This document shows, one piece after another, positions 33,109 through 41,423 of a stretch of 64,000 nucleotides of DNA. The DNA lies in assembly GCF_934277605.1 (NCBI RefSeq), contig NZ_CAKQVD010000002.1:19672-83671 (forward strand). The letters are read 5' to 3'. The notes below the pieces were generated by a model that made no database searches, was not told the origin of the DNA, and saw only the letters and a list, made by a program, of their open reading frames with translations. Position 1 is the first letter of the stretch; each line of letters begins with the position of its first letter. Made by a program: the position numbers and the translations under genes. The DNA is from an uncultured Anaerotignum sp. GTDB lineage: Bacteria > Bacillota > Clostridia > Lachnospirales > Anaerotignaceae.

Positions 33109-34767
33109 TTAAAAGATGCTCTCTCCCTCCTTGATATTTTTTGCATCGGAAACAATCGTGTCATACGCCTGCAGCCCTGTTGTGCTGCCCGCCTTCACGA
33201 TGGCATATTCCTGATTTTGTTCAATAATCTCAACCACCGCAAACTTCGCCACAGAGCTGTTCGCCACATAAACCCCCGTGTGCGGCTTCAATTCGGAAAG
33301 AGTTACCTGTGTGGCTGCTTCCCCTGTGCCCTGCAAAACAACATCGCCTGTCTTTAGGCTGCCGTCCCCCGTTTCAATATAAACCGCCTCCTCGTCACCG
33401 GTAACGACAGAAATATCGGTAAATTTCGTGCTGCTTCCCTTTATCAGCAAAACGCCGGTGTTGCCCATGCTTTCTGTCAGGCAGTCTCTCGGAATTTTCA
33501 GCAGAGACTTTTCCACAATCGCATCATTGGGGATTTTCAGTCCCTCCTTCACAGCCCCCTCCAAGCTGAAGGAAACCGTGCGGCCTTCCATAAAGTCCTC
33601 CATATGCTCATAGCTGGAGAAAACAACCTTTGTTTCCTTTTCTCCTGCGGTAAGGGCCTCCACATCCGCACTGATTTGATAGGTTTCCTCCTCCGTCAGC
33701 ATATTTAAGGTGCGGCTTGTCTTGCCTGCCTCCCAACCGGTTACGGCATTGTTCGGCAAATAAGCAACCACATACCACTTGTTGTCCGTAATAATTTTAA
33801 AAAGCGGATCTCCCTTTGCCACGCTCTTGGCCTTGGAGATATACTGCGTTTTGCTGTCCCCGATTTGCTTTTTGGTAACCTTCTCCGCTTGTTCGGGGGT
33901 AAGCTTTTTCTCCATGCCGTCATAGCTTAAGCAAAGCACGCCTGCCTCTGCTGCAGATAAAGCACTCTGGTTTTGCGCCAGCTGCTTTTCATAAACATTT
34001 TTTTCTTCTGTCAGCTGAGAAAGGCTGTCCACGTTCTCCGTCAGCCAAATTTCGTTTCTTTGGTCCATGAAGGACGCAACCTGGCTTTTTAAGGTATACA
34101 TATAGGAAAGGCTTGCACGCATGGAACGCCCCGCATACGCATCTACGGTGCGGCTGACATTATCCTCCAAGCGAGAGATATCCTCTGAAAAAGCGGATAA
34201 ATCCGTTCTCGCCTTCTGGCTCTTCAAAATATCCTTGTCAATCTGCTTCAGCTTGCTTTCCAGCTCATCCGTCGAATCCGTATCCTTCACGGTGCAGACC
34301 ACTGCCCCCTTCGGCACATAGTCCCCCTGTGAATATTGATAATACGGCTGCCCGTCTCGGCTGCTTTCCACCACATATTCCTCACGCAAAATAAGCCCTG
34401 TGTAAATCTCAGGTGTGTCAATCGTGCCGTATGCCACCGTTTCCACATCAATATCGGAACGCTTTGCCACAAGGCCGCCAATCTGCCCCACCAAATAAAG
34501 CGCAATAATCGCAAAAACAACGAGCGGCATCATCATTTGGCTGCCCCTTCTCTTGCGTTTGTGCTTTTTCCGTTTTGTGCTGTGATGGGGTGTCTGCGCA
34601 TAGCCCATCTGTGCCTGCTGCCACTCTCTCGCCTGTCTTTCCTCCTGTGCCTGTCTCCTCTGTCTCTCTCTCTGAAGGCTATACACATTATCTCTGGTAG
34701 GATAACGGGAGGTCTCCTGTACGGGCGGTTTTCTTTTTCTTCTATTCCCTGAGGAACCTTTTTTCAT
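33109..34767 (-). CDS. HlyD-like membrane-anchored protein of the division cluster
   Basis: The 552-residue protein has a long, basic cytoplasmic start (about 1-76, rich in Arg, Lys and Gln), one transmembrane segment (about 78-100) and an extracellular part with HlyD/biotinyl-lipoyl-like features. These are strands near GLILREEYVVESSRDGQPYY and a coiled coil (about 170-290), then KGDPLFKIITDNKWYVVAYLPN. Similar proteins precede sepF in many Clostridia. The usual ABC-exporter partner is not present. A septal or wall-linked role is inferred from neighbours. AGGGGG before 34767 supports the start. Confidence 0.75.
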   Translation of the reverse strand: MKKGSSGNRRKRKPPVQETSRYPTRDNVYSLQRERQRRQAQEERQAREWQQAQMGYAQTPHHSTKRKKHKRKRRGSQMMMPLVVFAIIALYLVGQIGGLVAKRSDIDVETVAYGTIDTPEIYTGLILREEYVVESSRDGQPYYQYSQGDYVPKGAVVCTVKDTDSTDELESKLKQIDKDILKSQKARTDLSAFSEDISRLEDNVSRTVDAYAGRSMRASLSYMYTLKSQVASFMDQRNEIWLTENVDSLSQLTEEKNVYEKQLAQNQSALSAAEAGVLCLSYDGMEKKLTPEQAEKVTKKQIGDSKTQYISKAKSVAKGDPLFKIITDNKWYVVAYLPNNAVTGWEAGKTSRTLNMLTEEETYQISADVEALTAGEKETKVVFSSYEHMEDFMEGRTVSFSLEGAVKEGLKIPNDAIVEKSLLKIPRDCLTESMGNTGVLLIKGSSTKFTDISVVTGDEEAVYIETGDGSLKTGDVVLQGTGEAATQVTLSELKPHTGVYVANSSVAKFAVVEIIEQNQEYAIVKAGSTTGLQAYDTIVSDAKNIKEGESIF

Positions 34768-34833
34768 GGGAATCCCCCTGTTTCTTTTCTTTCATTTGCC
34801 CTATAATTCGGACATCATACCATAAGTAATTTT

Positions 34834-34862
34834 ATTATAATACAAAAAAAAGAAAAGGTAAA
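34834..34862 (-). promoter_or_regulatory. Candidate promoter of the division gene run
   Basis: On the minus strand TTTACC (34857-34862) and TATAAT (34834-34839) are 17 bases apart, about 70 bases in front of the HlyD-like gene that begins the leftward run to the SUFU gene. Confidence 0.45.
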
Positions 34863-34903
34863 CCTTCCGAAAAAAACTCTCATAAAAATCTTACAAAATA
34901 TGG

Positions 34904-34933
34904 TTGGCAAGCGCCTTCCTTCTTTGCTATAAT
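34904..34933 (+). promoter_or_regulatory. Promoter of the acylphosphatase gene
   Basis: TTGGCA (34904-34909) and TATAAT (34928-34933) are 18 bases apart, about 65 bases before the start codon at 34998. Confidence 0.6.
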
Positions 34934-34997
34934 GTTTGAACAGAAAAACAAAGGAAGGGGCGTTCCCCTTCTGTTCTCAAAACAAAGAGGTGATTGC

Positions 34998-35357
34998 ATG
35001 AAACCCATTGACGCATTAAAAACCGCAAGAAATGCCTATATTCATCGACAGGTAAACCGTGTCAAGCTGCCCGATTTTGAAGAAAACCGTTTCGTCCGCC
35101 GCCATATCATCTTTCATGGGCGTGTGCAGAAGGTCGGCTTTCGCATTGAAATGGCGCAGATGGCAAAAAGGCTGGAGCTGACCGGCTGGGTAAAAAATGC
35201 GGAAAACGGGGATGTGATTGCACAGGTGCAGGGCTTTGAAAGCCGCATCCGCTTTTTGATTAAATTCATGGATTCCATCAAGCGCATCAAAATCAAAAAA
35301 ATCGAAAATAAGCCCCATTCCATAAAGCCGGATGAAACCGATTTTCGTATTCTCTAA
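34998..35357 (+). CDS. Acylphosphatase
   Basis: The 119-residue protein hydrolyses acyl phosphates such as 1,3-bisphosphoglycerate or acetyl phosphate. The catalytic residues are in GRVQKVGFR (R49) and GWVKNAENGDV (N67). The usual GRVQGVGFR has Lys in place of the second Gly, and the first 30 residues extend beyond the roughly 90-residue family norm. AAAGAGGTGATT before 34998 sets the start. It is monocistronic between its own promoter and terminator. Confidence 0.85.
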   Translation: MKPIDALKTARNAYIHRQVNRVKLPDFEENRFVRRHIIFHGRVQKVGFRIEMAQMAKRLELTGWVKNAENGDVIAQVQGFESRIRFLIKFMDSIKRIKIKKIENKPHSIKPDETDFRIL

Positions 35358-35364
35358 ATAGATA

Positions 35365-35390
35365 AGCCGAGGGGAAGTCCTCGGCTTTTT
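35365..35390 (+). terminator. Terminator of the acylphosphatase gene
   Basis: AGCCGAGG and CCTCGGCT pair around GGAAGT and are followed by TTTTT; the same region may also stop the convergent spoIVA transcript. Confidence 0.85.
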
Positions 35391-35396
35391 GCTTTT

Positions 35397-36875
35397 TTAT
35401 AAAATAATACAAATCAGACCGCCGCTGCCCTCATTCACAATTTTTTGCAGTGTTTCCTGCAGCTTCATCTGCGCATCCTCAGGCATACGGTAAATCTTGT
35501 TTTGCATACCGTCGCTTACCATTGCACTGAGCGTGCGTCCAAAAATATTCAAATCCCAAATTTTTTCAGGCTCCGATTCATAATCGGCAATCAAATGGTC
35601 GATAAATTCTCTCGATTGCTCCTCATTCCCAATAATCGGGGAGACCTCCGTTTCCACCTCCGCCTTAATCAGATGGAGGGATTCCCCCTTCGCCCGCAGC
35701 TTAATGCCATAACGGCTTCCCTGCTTGAACACCTCCGGCTTTTCCAGTGTGATTTCCTCAAACACAGGCGTAACCACGCCATAGCCCTTCCGTTCCACAT
35801 CCTGCAAGGCCGTTGCCAGCTTATCATATTCCCGCTTGGTTTCCGAAAGCATTTTAATGGTAGAAATCAAAGCATAATCATTTTCAATCGGCAAATGAAC
35901 CGTTTCACTCAAAATCCGATAAAATAAATCATCTCCGAAATCCAGTGCAATATCCGCCGCACCCTCTCCAAGCAAAACACGCTCGGTATAAGCCTTCTTC
36001 AAAAATTCCGTTTCCGCAAGTGCAGTGACAGCCTGCTCCACATCTGCCAGCTTATCCGCCTGTGCCATGATTGCCCTTAAGGCATCCGTCAAGCCCTGCT
36101 TCAGCCAATGGCTCTGCTCCAAGGTTTCCACCCACCCAGGAAAGAAGAAGCGCAGCTCCCGCAACGGAAATTGATACAGCATTTGCCCCAATATTTTTTT
36201 GATATCCTCCGCCTTTAGCTGTGCCGCATTGACCGCAAGCACAGGCACACCGTATTTTTCCTCCATGCTCCCTCTCAATGCCTGTGTTTCGTCGCTGTAC
36301 GGCGTTGCAGTATTCAGCAGAACCAGAAACGGCTTCCCCAATTCCCGCAGCTCTGCCACCACCCGCTCCTCTGCCTCCTCATAGCTCTCCCTCGGCAGCT
36401 CTGTCACACTGCCGTCTGTGGTAACCACCATGCCAATCGTGGAATGGTCGGTAATGACCTTTTTTGTTCCCAGCTCTGCCGCCTCCCGAAAGGGCATGGC
36501 ATTTTCTGACCAAGGGGTATGTACCATTCTGGGTGTCTCCCCGTCCTTGTCCCCCTCTGCCCCCGGCACCAAATAGCCCACGCAGTCAATCATCCGCACA
36601 CGCACATCCGCATTGTCCCCCAAGGAAATTTCCACCGCCTCATTCGGCACAAATTTCGGCTCTGTTGTCATAATCGTTTTTCCGCTTGCCGATTGCGGCA
36701 GCTCATCCTTTGCACGCTCTCTTGTGTGAGCATTCGGGATATTCGGCAAAACAAGCAAATCCATAAACCGCTTGATAAAGGTCGATTTTCCCGTCCGCAC
36801 AGGGCCCACCACGCCGATATAAATATCTCCTCCCGTCCGCTCCGCAATATCCTGATAAATGTTGAATGTCTCCAT
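35397..36875 (-). CDS. spoIVA: Stage IV sporulation protein A (spore coat ATPase)
   Basis: The 492-residue mother-cell protein polymerises with ATP on the forespore surface and forms the coat basement layer. The Walker A motif is in GVVGPVRTGKSTFIKRFM, with TTDGSVTELPRESYEEAEERV and LLNTATPYSDET also family-typical. The C-terminal end GLICIIL matches the conserved hydrophobic tail. Length equals the family norm. GGAGGAAAAACG precedes the ATG. A sigma-E-like promoter lies 43 bases upstream. It is monocistronic. Confidence 0.97.
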   Translation of the reverse strand: METFNIYQDIAERTGGDIYIGVVGPVRTGKSTFIKRFMDLLVLPNIPNAHTRERAKDELPQSASGKTIMTTEPKFVPNEAVEISLGDNADVRVRMIDCVGYLVPGAEGDKDGETPRMVHTPWSENAMPFREAAELGTKKVITDHSTIGMVVTTDGSVTELPRESYEEAEERVVAELRELGKPFLVLLNTATPYSDETQALRGSMEEKYGVPVLAVNAAQLKAEDIKKILGQMLYQFPLRELRFFFPGWVETLEQSHWLKQGLTDALRAIMAQADKLADVEQAVTALAETEFLKKAYTERVLLGEGAADIALDFGDDLFYRILSETVHLPIENDYALISTIKMLSETKREYDKLATALQDVERKGYGVVTPVFEEITLEKPEVFKQGSRYGIKLRAKGESLHLIKAEVETEVSPIIGNEEQSREFIDHLIADYESEPEKIWDLNIFGRTLSAMVSDGMQNKIYRMPEDAQMKLQETLQKIVNEGSGGLICIIL

Positions 36876-36917
36876 CGTTTTTCCTCCATTTCCTTTAGAA
36901 CCGTATCCATACAATTC

Positions 36918-36946
36918 AATTTATGGAAAAAATAAGAGGAATATAC
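36918..36946 (-). promoter_or_regulatory. Sigma-E-like promoter of spoIVA
   Basis: On the minus strand GTATATT (36940-36946) and CATAAATT (36918-36925) are 14 bases apart. The sigma-E pattern is about KMATATT-N14-15-CATACA-T, so each box has one mismatch. This fits the known mother-cell control of spoIVA. Confidence 0.6.
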
Positions 36947-36961
36947 CTTCCGAAAACAGAC

Positions 36962-36994
36962 AAAGTCCCCGTTTCCGTAAAAACAGGGACTTTC
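36962..36994 (-). terminator. Terminator of the M56 gene
   Basis: AAAGTCCC and GGGACTTT pair around a CGTTTCCGTAAAAACA loop, with flanking A- and T-runs, eight bases behind the M56 stop codon. Confidence 0.75.
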
Positions 36995-37001
36995 GTTTGT
37001 G

Positions 37002-39593
37002 TTATTCCGTATAAGTCGGGATAATTTCTATATATTTGCTGATTTTCTTGATATTCTTCTCATCCATGTAGGAGCCCATATAAATCGGCATCCCTTTCCC
37101 GCCATAATTCGCCTTCATATAATAAATCATGTTTTGCCACAGCAGCATTTGGCAAGCATCGCTGTCATAGGAAATCATCCTTTTCGCCAGTGCGTTGTCT
37201 CCGCCGCACATTCTCTTGATAGAGTCCGCATAATAGCTGCCGTCCTCCGCCTGTGTCCAGTCCGTCAGAATCCATTTGCCGTTCCGCTTTTCAAAATCCA
37301 GTCTGCTCGGCACCACAGAACCGCCCCGCTCAAAGAGTGCATAGCCCTCTTTCGTGCGGCTCATGGCATAGGTAGAATCGAAAATCACCGCAAACACCTG
37401 CATCTTGTTTCCGTTTTCCTTCATTCCCTCAATCAGCGGCGCATAAATCGTTGTGGTATATCCGGCGTTGCTGTAATTGTTGAATCTGTCACTCAGCGCC
37501 GTATAAACCGCACGCAGGCGGTCATCCTTTCCCGCCGCCACAACGCTGTATTGATCCGAGCCGCCCATGGAATATTTCTTCGCCAAATCTGCGGTATAAA
37601 GCGTTGTATCCTTATCGCCATAGGTAAAGAACGCACAATATGTCGAATCCGTTGCCGTATAATTCCGATACCATTCTGTCGGTGTCGGCAAAACATCCTT
37701 ATCTCTGTGTTCGCCCAGAATATCCTGACACGCACTCGTCTTGATATAGCCCTCTAAGTCATCCCCGATACTTCCCTCCGCAAATTCGGAAAGAAACGCT
37801 CTGAGTGCAGGCTCTCCCAGCTTGATCAGCTCATCATATTGTGTGCAGTTCAGGTAATCCGCATAATTGGAGGAGGTCAGCTTCTGTTCCGCAATCTCCC
37901 CCACCAGGCTGTCCGCCAGAATCATCTGATAGGACATACTCTCCTCTTCCTTCTCTTCCTCAAGAAAATCTCCGGAGGCCATCTGCTCCATCCGTTCCTG
38001 TGCCGCCGCCGCATCCAGCTTGGAAAGTGCAAGAATCTGTTCGGGTGTCGAAATCCCTTCATAGAAATAACGGTTGATTGTCAGCACAAAATTACGGAAG
38101 GTTCCCTCATCGCTCGCAAAATCACGCAAATCCTGCTCCCCAAAGTATTTCTTCGCCTGCTCTCTGTCAAAGCTGAAGGAGGTCACAACCTGCCCGTCTG
38201 CCGCATCCGCATGGTGCAGGGAAAGGTTATAATCCCCCGCATTCTCCACCAAGGCAAGAAAAATCATGCCCTGTATCTGCATCCAGCGGTCATCCGTATA
38301 GCTTTCCCCATCCACAGTGTAGGCTGTTTCCACATTGCTCTGCCATTGCAGATGTCTCCTCACGCCGTAAGGCTCCTTGTCCGTATAAAGCTCTACTCCC
38401 TCACTGTCATTCGTCACCCCTTCTGGCAGGGGCAATAAGCCCAGAATCCTTCCAACGCCGATGTGGTCGCCGATATATTGCAGCTTCGCATCATAAAGCT
38501 CATGCACTGTTTCCTCTGTGTAGTCTCCGTAAACCGTGCCGGAAAGCGTTTTTTCCTCCTCGGTATCCGCACAGCCGACAAACGCCGTTCCGCCGCAGAC
38601 CACCAATGCCGCCGTCAAAAACAGCGCAATCCCCCGTTTTTTCTGCGACATATCGAAAATATTTTCAAACCGCATCCTCAATTCCTCCTTTCCGCCCGAA
38701 AAAGCCGTACTCATCTGCATATTTTTGCTTTTCGTCTCACGCACCGTCCGCAGAATCGCCATGCTGTATGCCTCACGCTCCGCCATGCCGCAATGCTCCA
38801 TCACCGCAAGGTCGCAGGAAAGCTCCATGTCCTTTTCCGCAAGGCGTGCCATCCCATGCACAAAGGGATTGAAAAAATGCAGCGCCCTTGCCAACAGCAA
38901 AATCCCCTTAAACCAAAGGTCTTTTCTCTTGCAGTGCGTCAGCTCATGCTTTAAAATCAGCCGCATTTCCGCAGGCTCTCTCTCCTCGGAATTGAGGTAA
39001 ACCGTTGTTTGGAAAAAGCCGGCACAAAGCGGACTGGGCAACGCCTCACAGAAATAAATCGCAGGCCGCTTTTGCAGTCCCATTTCTCTGCAAAGGCTAT
39101 AATAGGTATCCAAAACAGAGGCATCCAAAATTTTTCTCCTGCTCCGCTTCAACATTCTTCGGAAATCATAATATTTCCATCCCTGCCAAGCCAAAAACCC
39201 AAGCACACCGCAAAGCCACAGCACATAAGGATATGCAAGAAGGAAATCAAAAATATCATTTTTTTCCTCGCTCACCGCCTGTGTCCGTTCCACAGAGGGT
39301 TGCCGAATCGGCTCATTCGTCTCCTTCTGCACGAAATAATCAGGCGTTCTCTGTGCAAGCACCTCTCTTGTACCGCTCTGCACCGAAGGCACCTGTATCT
39401 GCATTACCTCCATCCGCCCCGGCAGGCTCAGCTGTATCGGCACACAAAGCCGCACCGCAACCACCAGCCAAATCAGATACCGCCATTTTGCGCCGTAACG
39501 CTTCCCCAACAAATTCGCACAAATCGCCAAAACAAGAATCACAGGAATGGCAAACAGGCTCATTTCCAAAATTGCTTGAAACATTCGTTCCAT
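37002..39593 (-). CDS. BlaR1-like M56 family membrane metallopeptidase sensor
   Basis: The 863-residue protein has BlaR1/MecR1-type topology: helices at about 5-28, 37-56 and 113-136, a cytoplasmic zinc protease with HELTH at 216-220 and EKDMELSCDLAVME, and a fourth helix near 312-332. The long outer part lacks the penicillin-binding Ser-x-x-Lys domain. It begins with a DUF4825-like region (ELYDAKLQYIGDHIGVGRILGLLPLPEGV) and continues with a beta-rich repeat-poor domain. On sensing a signal it should cleave the BlaI-type repressor encoded upstream. The gene follows blaI by 3 bases; ligand unknown. Confidence 0.85.
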   Translation of the reverse strand: MERMFQAILEMSLFAIPVILVLAICANLLGKRYGAKWRYLIWLVVAVRLCVPIQLSLPGRMEVMQIQVPSVQSGTREVLAQRTPDYFVQKETNEPIRQPSVERTQAVSEEKNDIFDFLLAYPYVLWLCGVLGFLAWQGWKYYDFRRMLKRSRRKILDASVLDTYYSLCREMGLQKRPAIYFCEALPSPLCAGFFQTTVYLNSEEREPAEMRLILKHELTHCKRKDLWFKGILLLARALHFFNPFVHGMARLAEKDMELSCDLAVMEHCGMAEREAYSMAILRTVRETKSKNMQMSTAFSGGKEELRMRFENIFDMSQKKRGIALFLTAALVVCGGTAFVGCADTEEEKTLSGTVYGDYTEETVHELYDAKLQYIGDHIGVGRILGLLPLPEGVTNDSEGVELYTDKEPYGVRRHLQWQSNVETAYTVDGESYTDDRWMQIQGMIFLALVENAGDYNLSLHHADAADGQVVTSFSFDREQAKKYFGEQDLRDFASDEGTFRNFVLTINRYFYEGISTPEQILALSKLDAAAAQERMEQMASGDFLEEEKEEESMSYQMILADSLVGEIAEQKLTSSNYADYLNCTQYDELIKLGEPALRAFLSEFAEGSIGDDLEGYIKTSACQDILGEHRDKDVLPTPTEWYRNYTATDSTYCAFFTYGDKDTTLYTADLAKKYSMGGSDQYSVVAAGKDDRLRAVYTALSDRFNNYSNAGYTTTIYAPLIEGMKENGNKMQVFAVIFDSTYAMSRTKEGYALFERGGSVVPSRLDFEKRNGKWILTDWTQAEDGSYYADSIKRMCGGDNALAKRMISYDSDACQMLLWQNMIYYMKANYGGKGMPIYMGSYMDEKNIKKISKYIEIIPTYTE

Positions 39594-39596
39594 ACC

Positions 39597-39980
39597 TTAT
39601 GCACCTCCTGTTTTCGAGCGGATAAATGCCGCCAACTCATCCAAGTCCTCCTCAGTAATGGAATGGCTGTCATATAGGCTTGCCACCAGCTTTGTAACCG
39701 AATGATTGTTGACCTTATCCAGAAAGGCCCGATTTTCCACCGCCAGATAGGCCCGCTCCGCAACCAATGGTGTATAAAACCGATTCTTCCCCTCTTTATA
39801 GCTTTCCAAAAAGCCACGGTCAATCAAGCGGTTCAGCAAGGTCTGCAAGGCAGAAACATTCCAAGGCCGTTGCTGCTCCAAGTGCGCCTTTATTTCTGAG
39901 GTAGAAAGCGTTGCTCCGTTTTCCCAAATCACCTTCATAATTTCAAGCTCCGTATCGGGCAATCGCATCAGCTCTGCCAT
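39597..39980 (-). CDS. BlaI/MecI/CopY-family repressor
   Basis: The 127-residue winged-helix repressor has the family core LPDTELEIMKVIWENGATLSTS, ALQTLLNRLIDRGFLESYKEGKNRFYTP and a C-terminal dimer helix region (SITEEDLDELAAFI). In the paradigm, it binds TACAnnTGTA sites until the M56 partner cleaves it; both the partner (3 bases downstream) and two such sites upstream are present. The start at 39980 has GGAGGGAGGC upstream. It probably controls only its own operon, as no beta-lactamase or pump gene lies nearby. Confidence 0.93.
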   Translation of the reverse strand: MAELMRLPDTELEIMKVIWENGATLSTSEIKAHLEQQRPWNVSALQTLLNRLIDRGFLESYKEGKNRFYTPLVAERAYLAVENRAFLDKVNNHSVTKLVASLYDSHSITEEDLDELAAFIRSKTGGA

Positions 39981-39999
39981 AAGCCTCCCTCCAATCTCC

Positions 40000-40009
40000 T
40001 ACAAATGTA
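40000..40009. promoter_or_regulatory. BlaI-type operator 1
   Basis: TACAAATGTA fits the BlaI/MecI consensus TACAnnTGTA exactly and lies between the promoter and the ribosome site of the repressor gene. Confidence 0.75.
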
Positions 40010-40027
40010 TGATTTGTATTTTTCTAT

Positions 40028-40056
40028 ATCTTACACTTGTAGGAGTTTCTTGTCAA
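40028..40056 (-). promoter_or_regulatory. Promoter of the BlaI-M56 operon
   Basis: On the minus strand TTGACA (40051-40056) and TAAGAT (40028-40033) are 17 bases apart; the -10 overlaps operator 2. Confidence 0.75.
40032..40041. promoter_or_regulatory. BlaI-type operator 2
   Basis: TACACTTGTA fits TACAnnTGTA exactly and overlaps the -10 and spacer of the promoter, so bound repressor would block RNA polymerase. It lies 32 bases (three helical turns) from operator 1. Confidence 0.78.
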
Positions 40057-40100
40057 GCATTTTCTATACCCCCTATCCGTTTTTCTGATGGAAACTTCCC

Positions 40101-40128
40101 TTGACAAAATTTACTTCTGTGTTATCCT
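40101..40128 (+). promoter_or_regulatory. Promoter of asnA
   Basis: TTGACA (40101-40106) and TATCCT (40123-40128) are 16 bases apart. The palindrome GATAAATTTTTATC at 40139-40152 lies at the expected transcript start and could be an operator. I saw no T-box or riboswitch in the 85-base leader. Confidence 0.55.
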
Positions 40129-40217
40129 AATGGATATGGATAAATTTTTATCAATGCTCCTTCATTGCATAAAACGCTGTCCATGCTACGATAACATACA
40201 AGAAAGAGGTGCTTTCT

Positions 40218-41225
40218 ATGAGTAAAACATATATCCCCGAAGGTTACCATTCCGTATTGACCTTATATGAAACCCAGAACGCCATTGGTGTCATTCATCA
40301 TGCCTTTGAGGAGCATCTGGGGCAAACCTTAAACCTAAAACGTGTTTCCGCTCCCCTTTTCGTTGATCCCCATACAGGTCTGAACGATAATCTGAGCGGT
40401 GTGGAACGTCCGGTCAGCTTTGAAATTCCCGCAACAGGCACAACGGCTGAGGTTGTTCATTCTCTGGCAAAGTGGAAACGCATGGCGCTGTATCGCTATG
40501 ATTTCCGCCCCGGCAAGGGTCTGTATACCAATATGAACGCCATCCGCAGAGATGAAACCTTGGATAACCTGCATTCTATTTATGTAGACCAGTGGGATTG
40601 GGAAAGAGTTATCACTCCCGAAAAGAGAAATATCGAAGAGCTGAAATTCACTGTGCAGGGCATCGTTCTTGCAATCTGTGATACACTCGAAGTCGTAAAG
40701 AAAAAATACCCCCGCATCACAACTGAGCTGTGCCGTGATGTTACCTTCATCACCTCTCAGGAATTGGAGGATAAATATCCCGATTTCACACCCAAGGAAA
40801 GAGAAAATGCCATCGCAAAGGAATGTAAGACCGTCTTTATCATGCAGATTGGGGATAAGCTGCGTTCCGGCGAACCCCACGACAGTCGCTCTCCGGATTA
40901 TGACGATTGGCAGTTAAACGGCGACCTGCTGTTCTATAATCCCGTTTTGGATAATGCGCTTGAAATTTCCTCCATGGGTATCCGTGTAGACGCAGCCGCT
41001 CTGGATGAACAGCTCAAAAAGGCAAACTGCGATGACCGCAGAACGCTGACCTATCATAAAATGCTTCTGGAAGGCAAGCTGCCCTGCACCATCGGCGGCG
41101 GCATCGGTCAGTCCAGATTGTGTATGCTGCTTTTGGGCAAGGCGCACATCGGCGAAGTGCAGTCCTCCATCTGGGATCAGGAAACCATCGATACCTGTAA
41201 GGCTGCCGGCGTTGCTTTGCTGTAA
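40218..41225 (+). CDS. asnA: Aspartate-ammonia ligase (asparagine synthetase A)
   Basis: The 335-residue enzyme makes asparagine from aspartate, ammonia and ATP. It is related to class II aminoacyl-tRNA synthetases and shows LKRVSAPLFVDPHTGLNDNLSG, VEVVHSLAKWKR-like (AEVVHSLAKWKRMAL), EDxLHSIYVDQWDWE-type and GGGIGQSRLCMLLL motifs of AsnA. AAAGAGGTG sets the start at 40218. It has its own promoter and terminator and a LysR gene 198 bases downstream on the same strand. Confidence 0.96.
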   Translation: MSKTYIPEGYHSVLTLYETQNAIGVIHHAFEEHLGQTLNLKRVSAPLFVDPHTGLNDNLSGVERPVSFEIPATGTTAEVVHSLAKWKRMALYRYDFRPGKGLYTNMNAIRRDETLDNLHSIYVDQWDWERVITPEKRNIEELKFTVQGIVLAICDTLEVVKKKYPRITTELCRDVTFITSQELEDKYPDFTPKERENAIAKECKTVFIMQIGDKLRSGEPHDSRSPDYDDWQLNGDLLFYNPVLDNALEISSMGIRVDAAALDEQLKKANCDDRRTLTYHKMLLEGKLPCTIGGGIGQSRLCMLLLGKAHIGEVQSSIWDQETIDTCKAAGVALL

Positions 41226-41283
41226 GCCATAACCCGAAAAAGAGACACCCTTTCCTCTTTTTCATACATAATTCAGTCAGCAT

Positions 41284-41319
41284 AAACCGCATGAAAGCTT
41301 CTTTTTCGTGCGGTTTTTT
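41284..41319 (+). terminator. Terminator of asnA
   Basis: AAACCGCA and TGCGGTTTTTT pair around TGAAAGCTTCTTTTTCG and end in a T-run. Confidence 0.85.
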
Positions 41320-41423
41320 GTTATCGTTTTTATCAATCTAAATCCCGCCTTCATTTACAAATTCCAAATTCTGTGCTATGATTAAAAAAATTTTAAAATG
41401 TAAAGGCTTGGAGGGATGTTTTT

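Noticed and set aside
40129..40217. Possible T-box or riboswitch in front of asnA
   Set aside because: No T-box sequence, specifier stem or terminator is visible in the 85-base leader, only a short palindrome.
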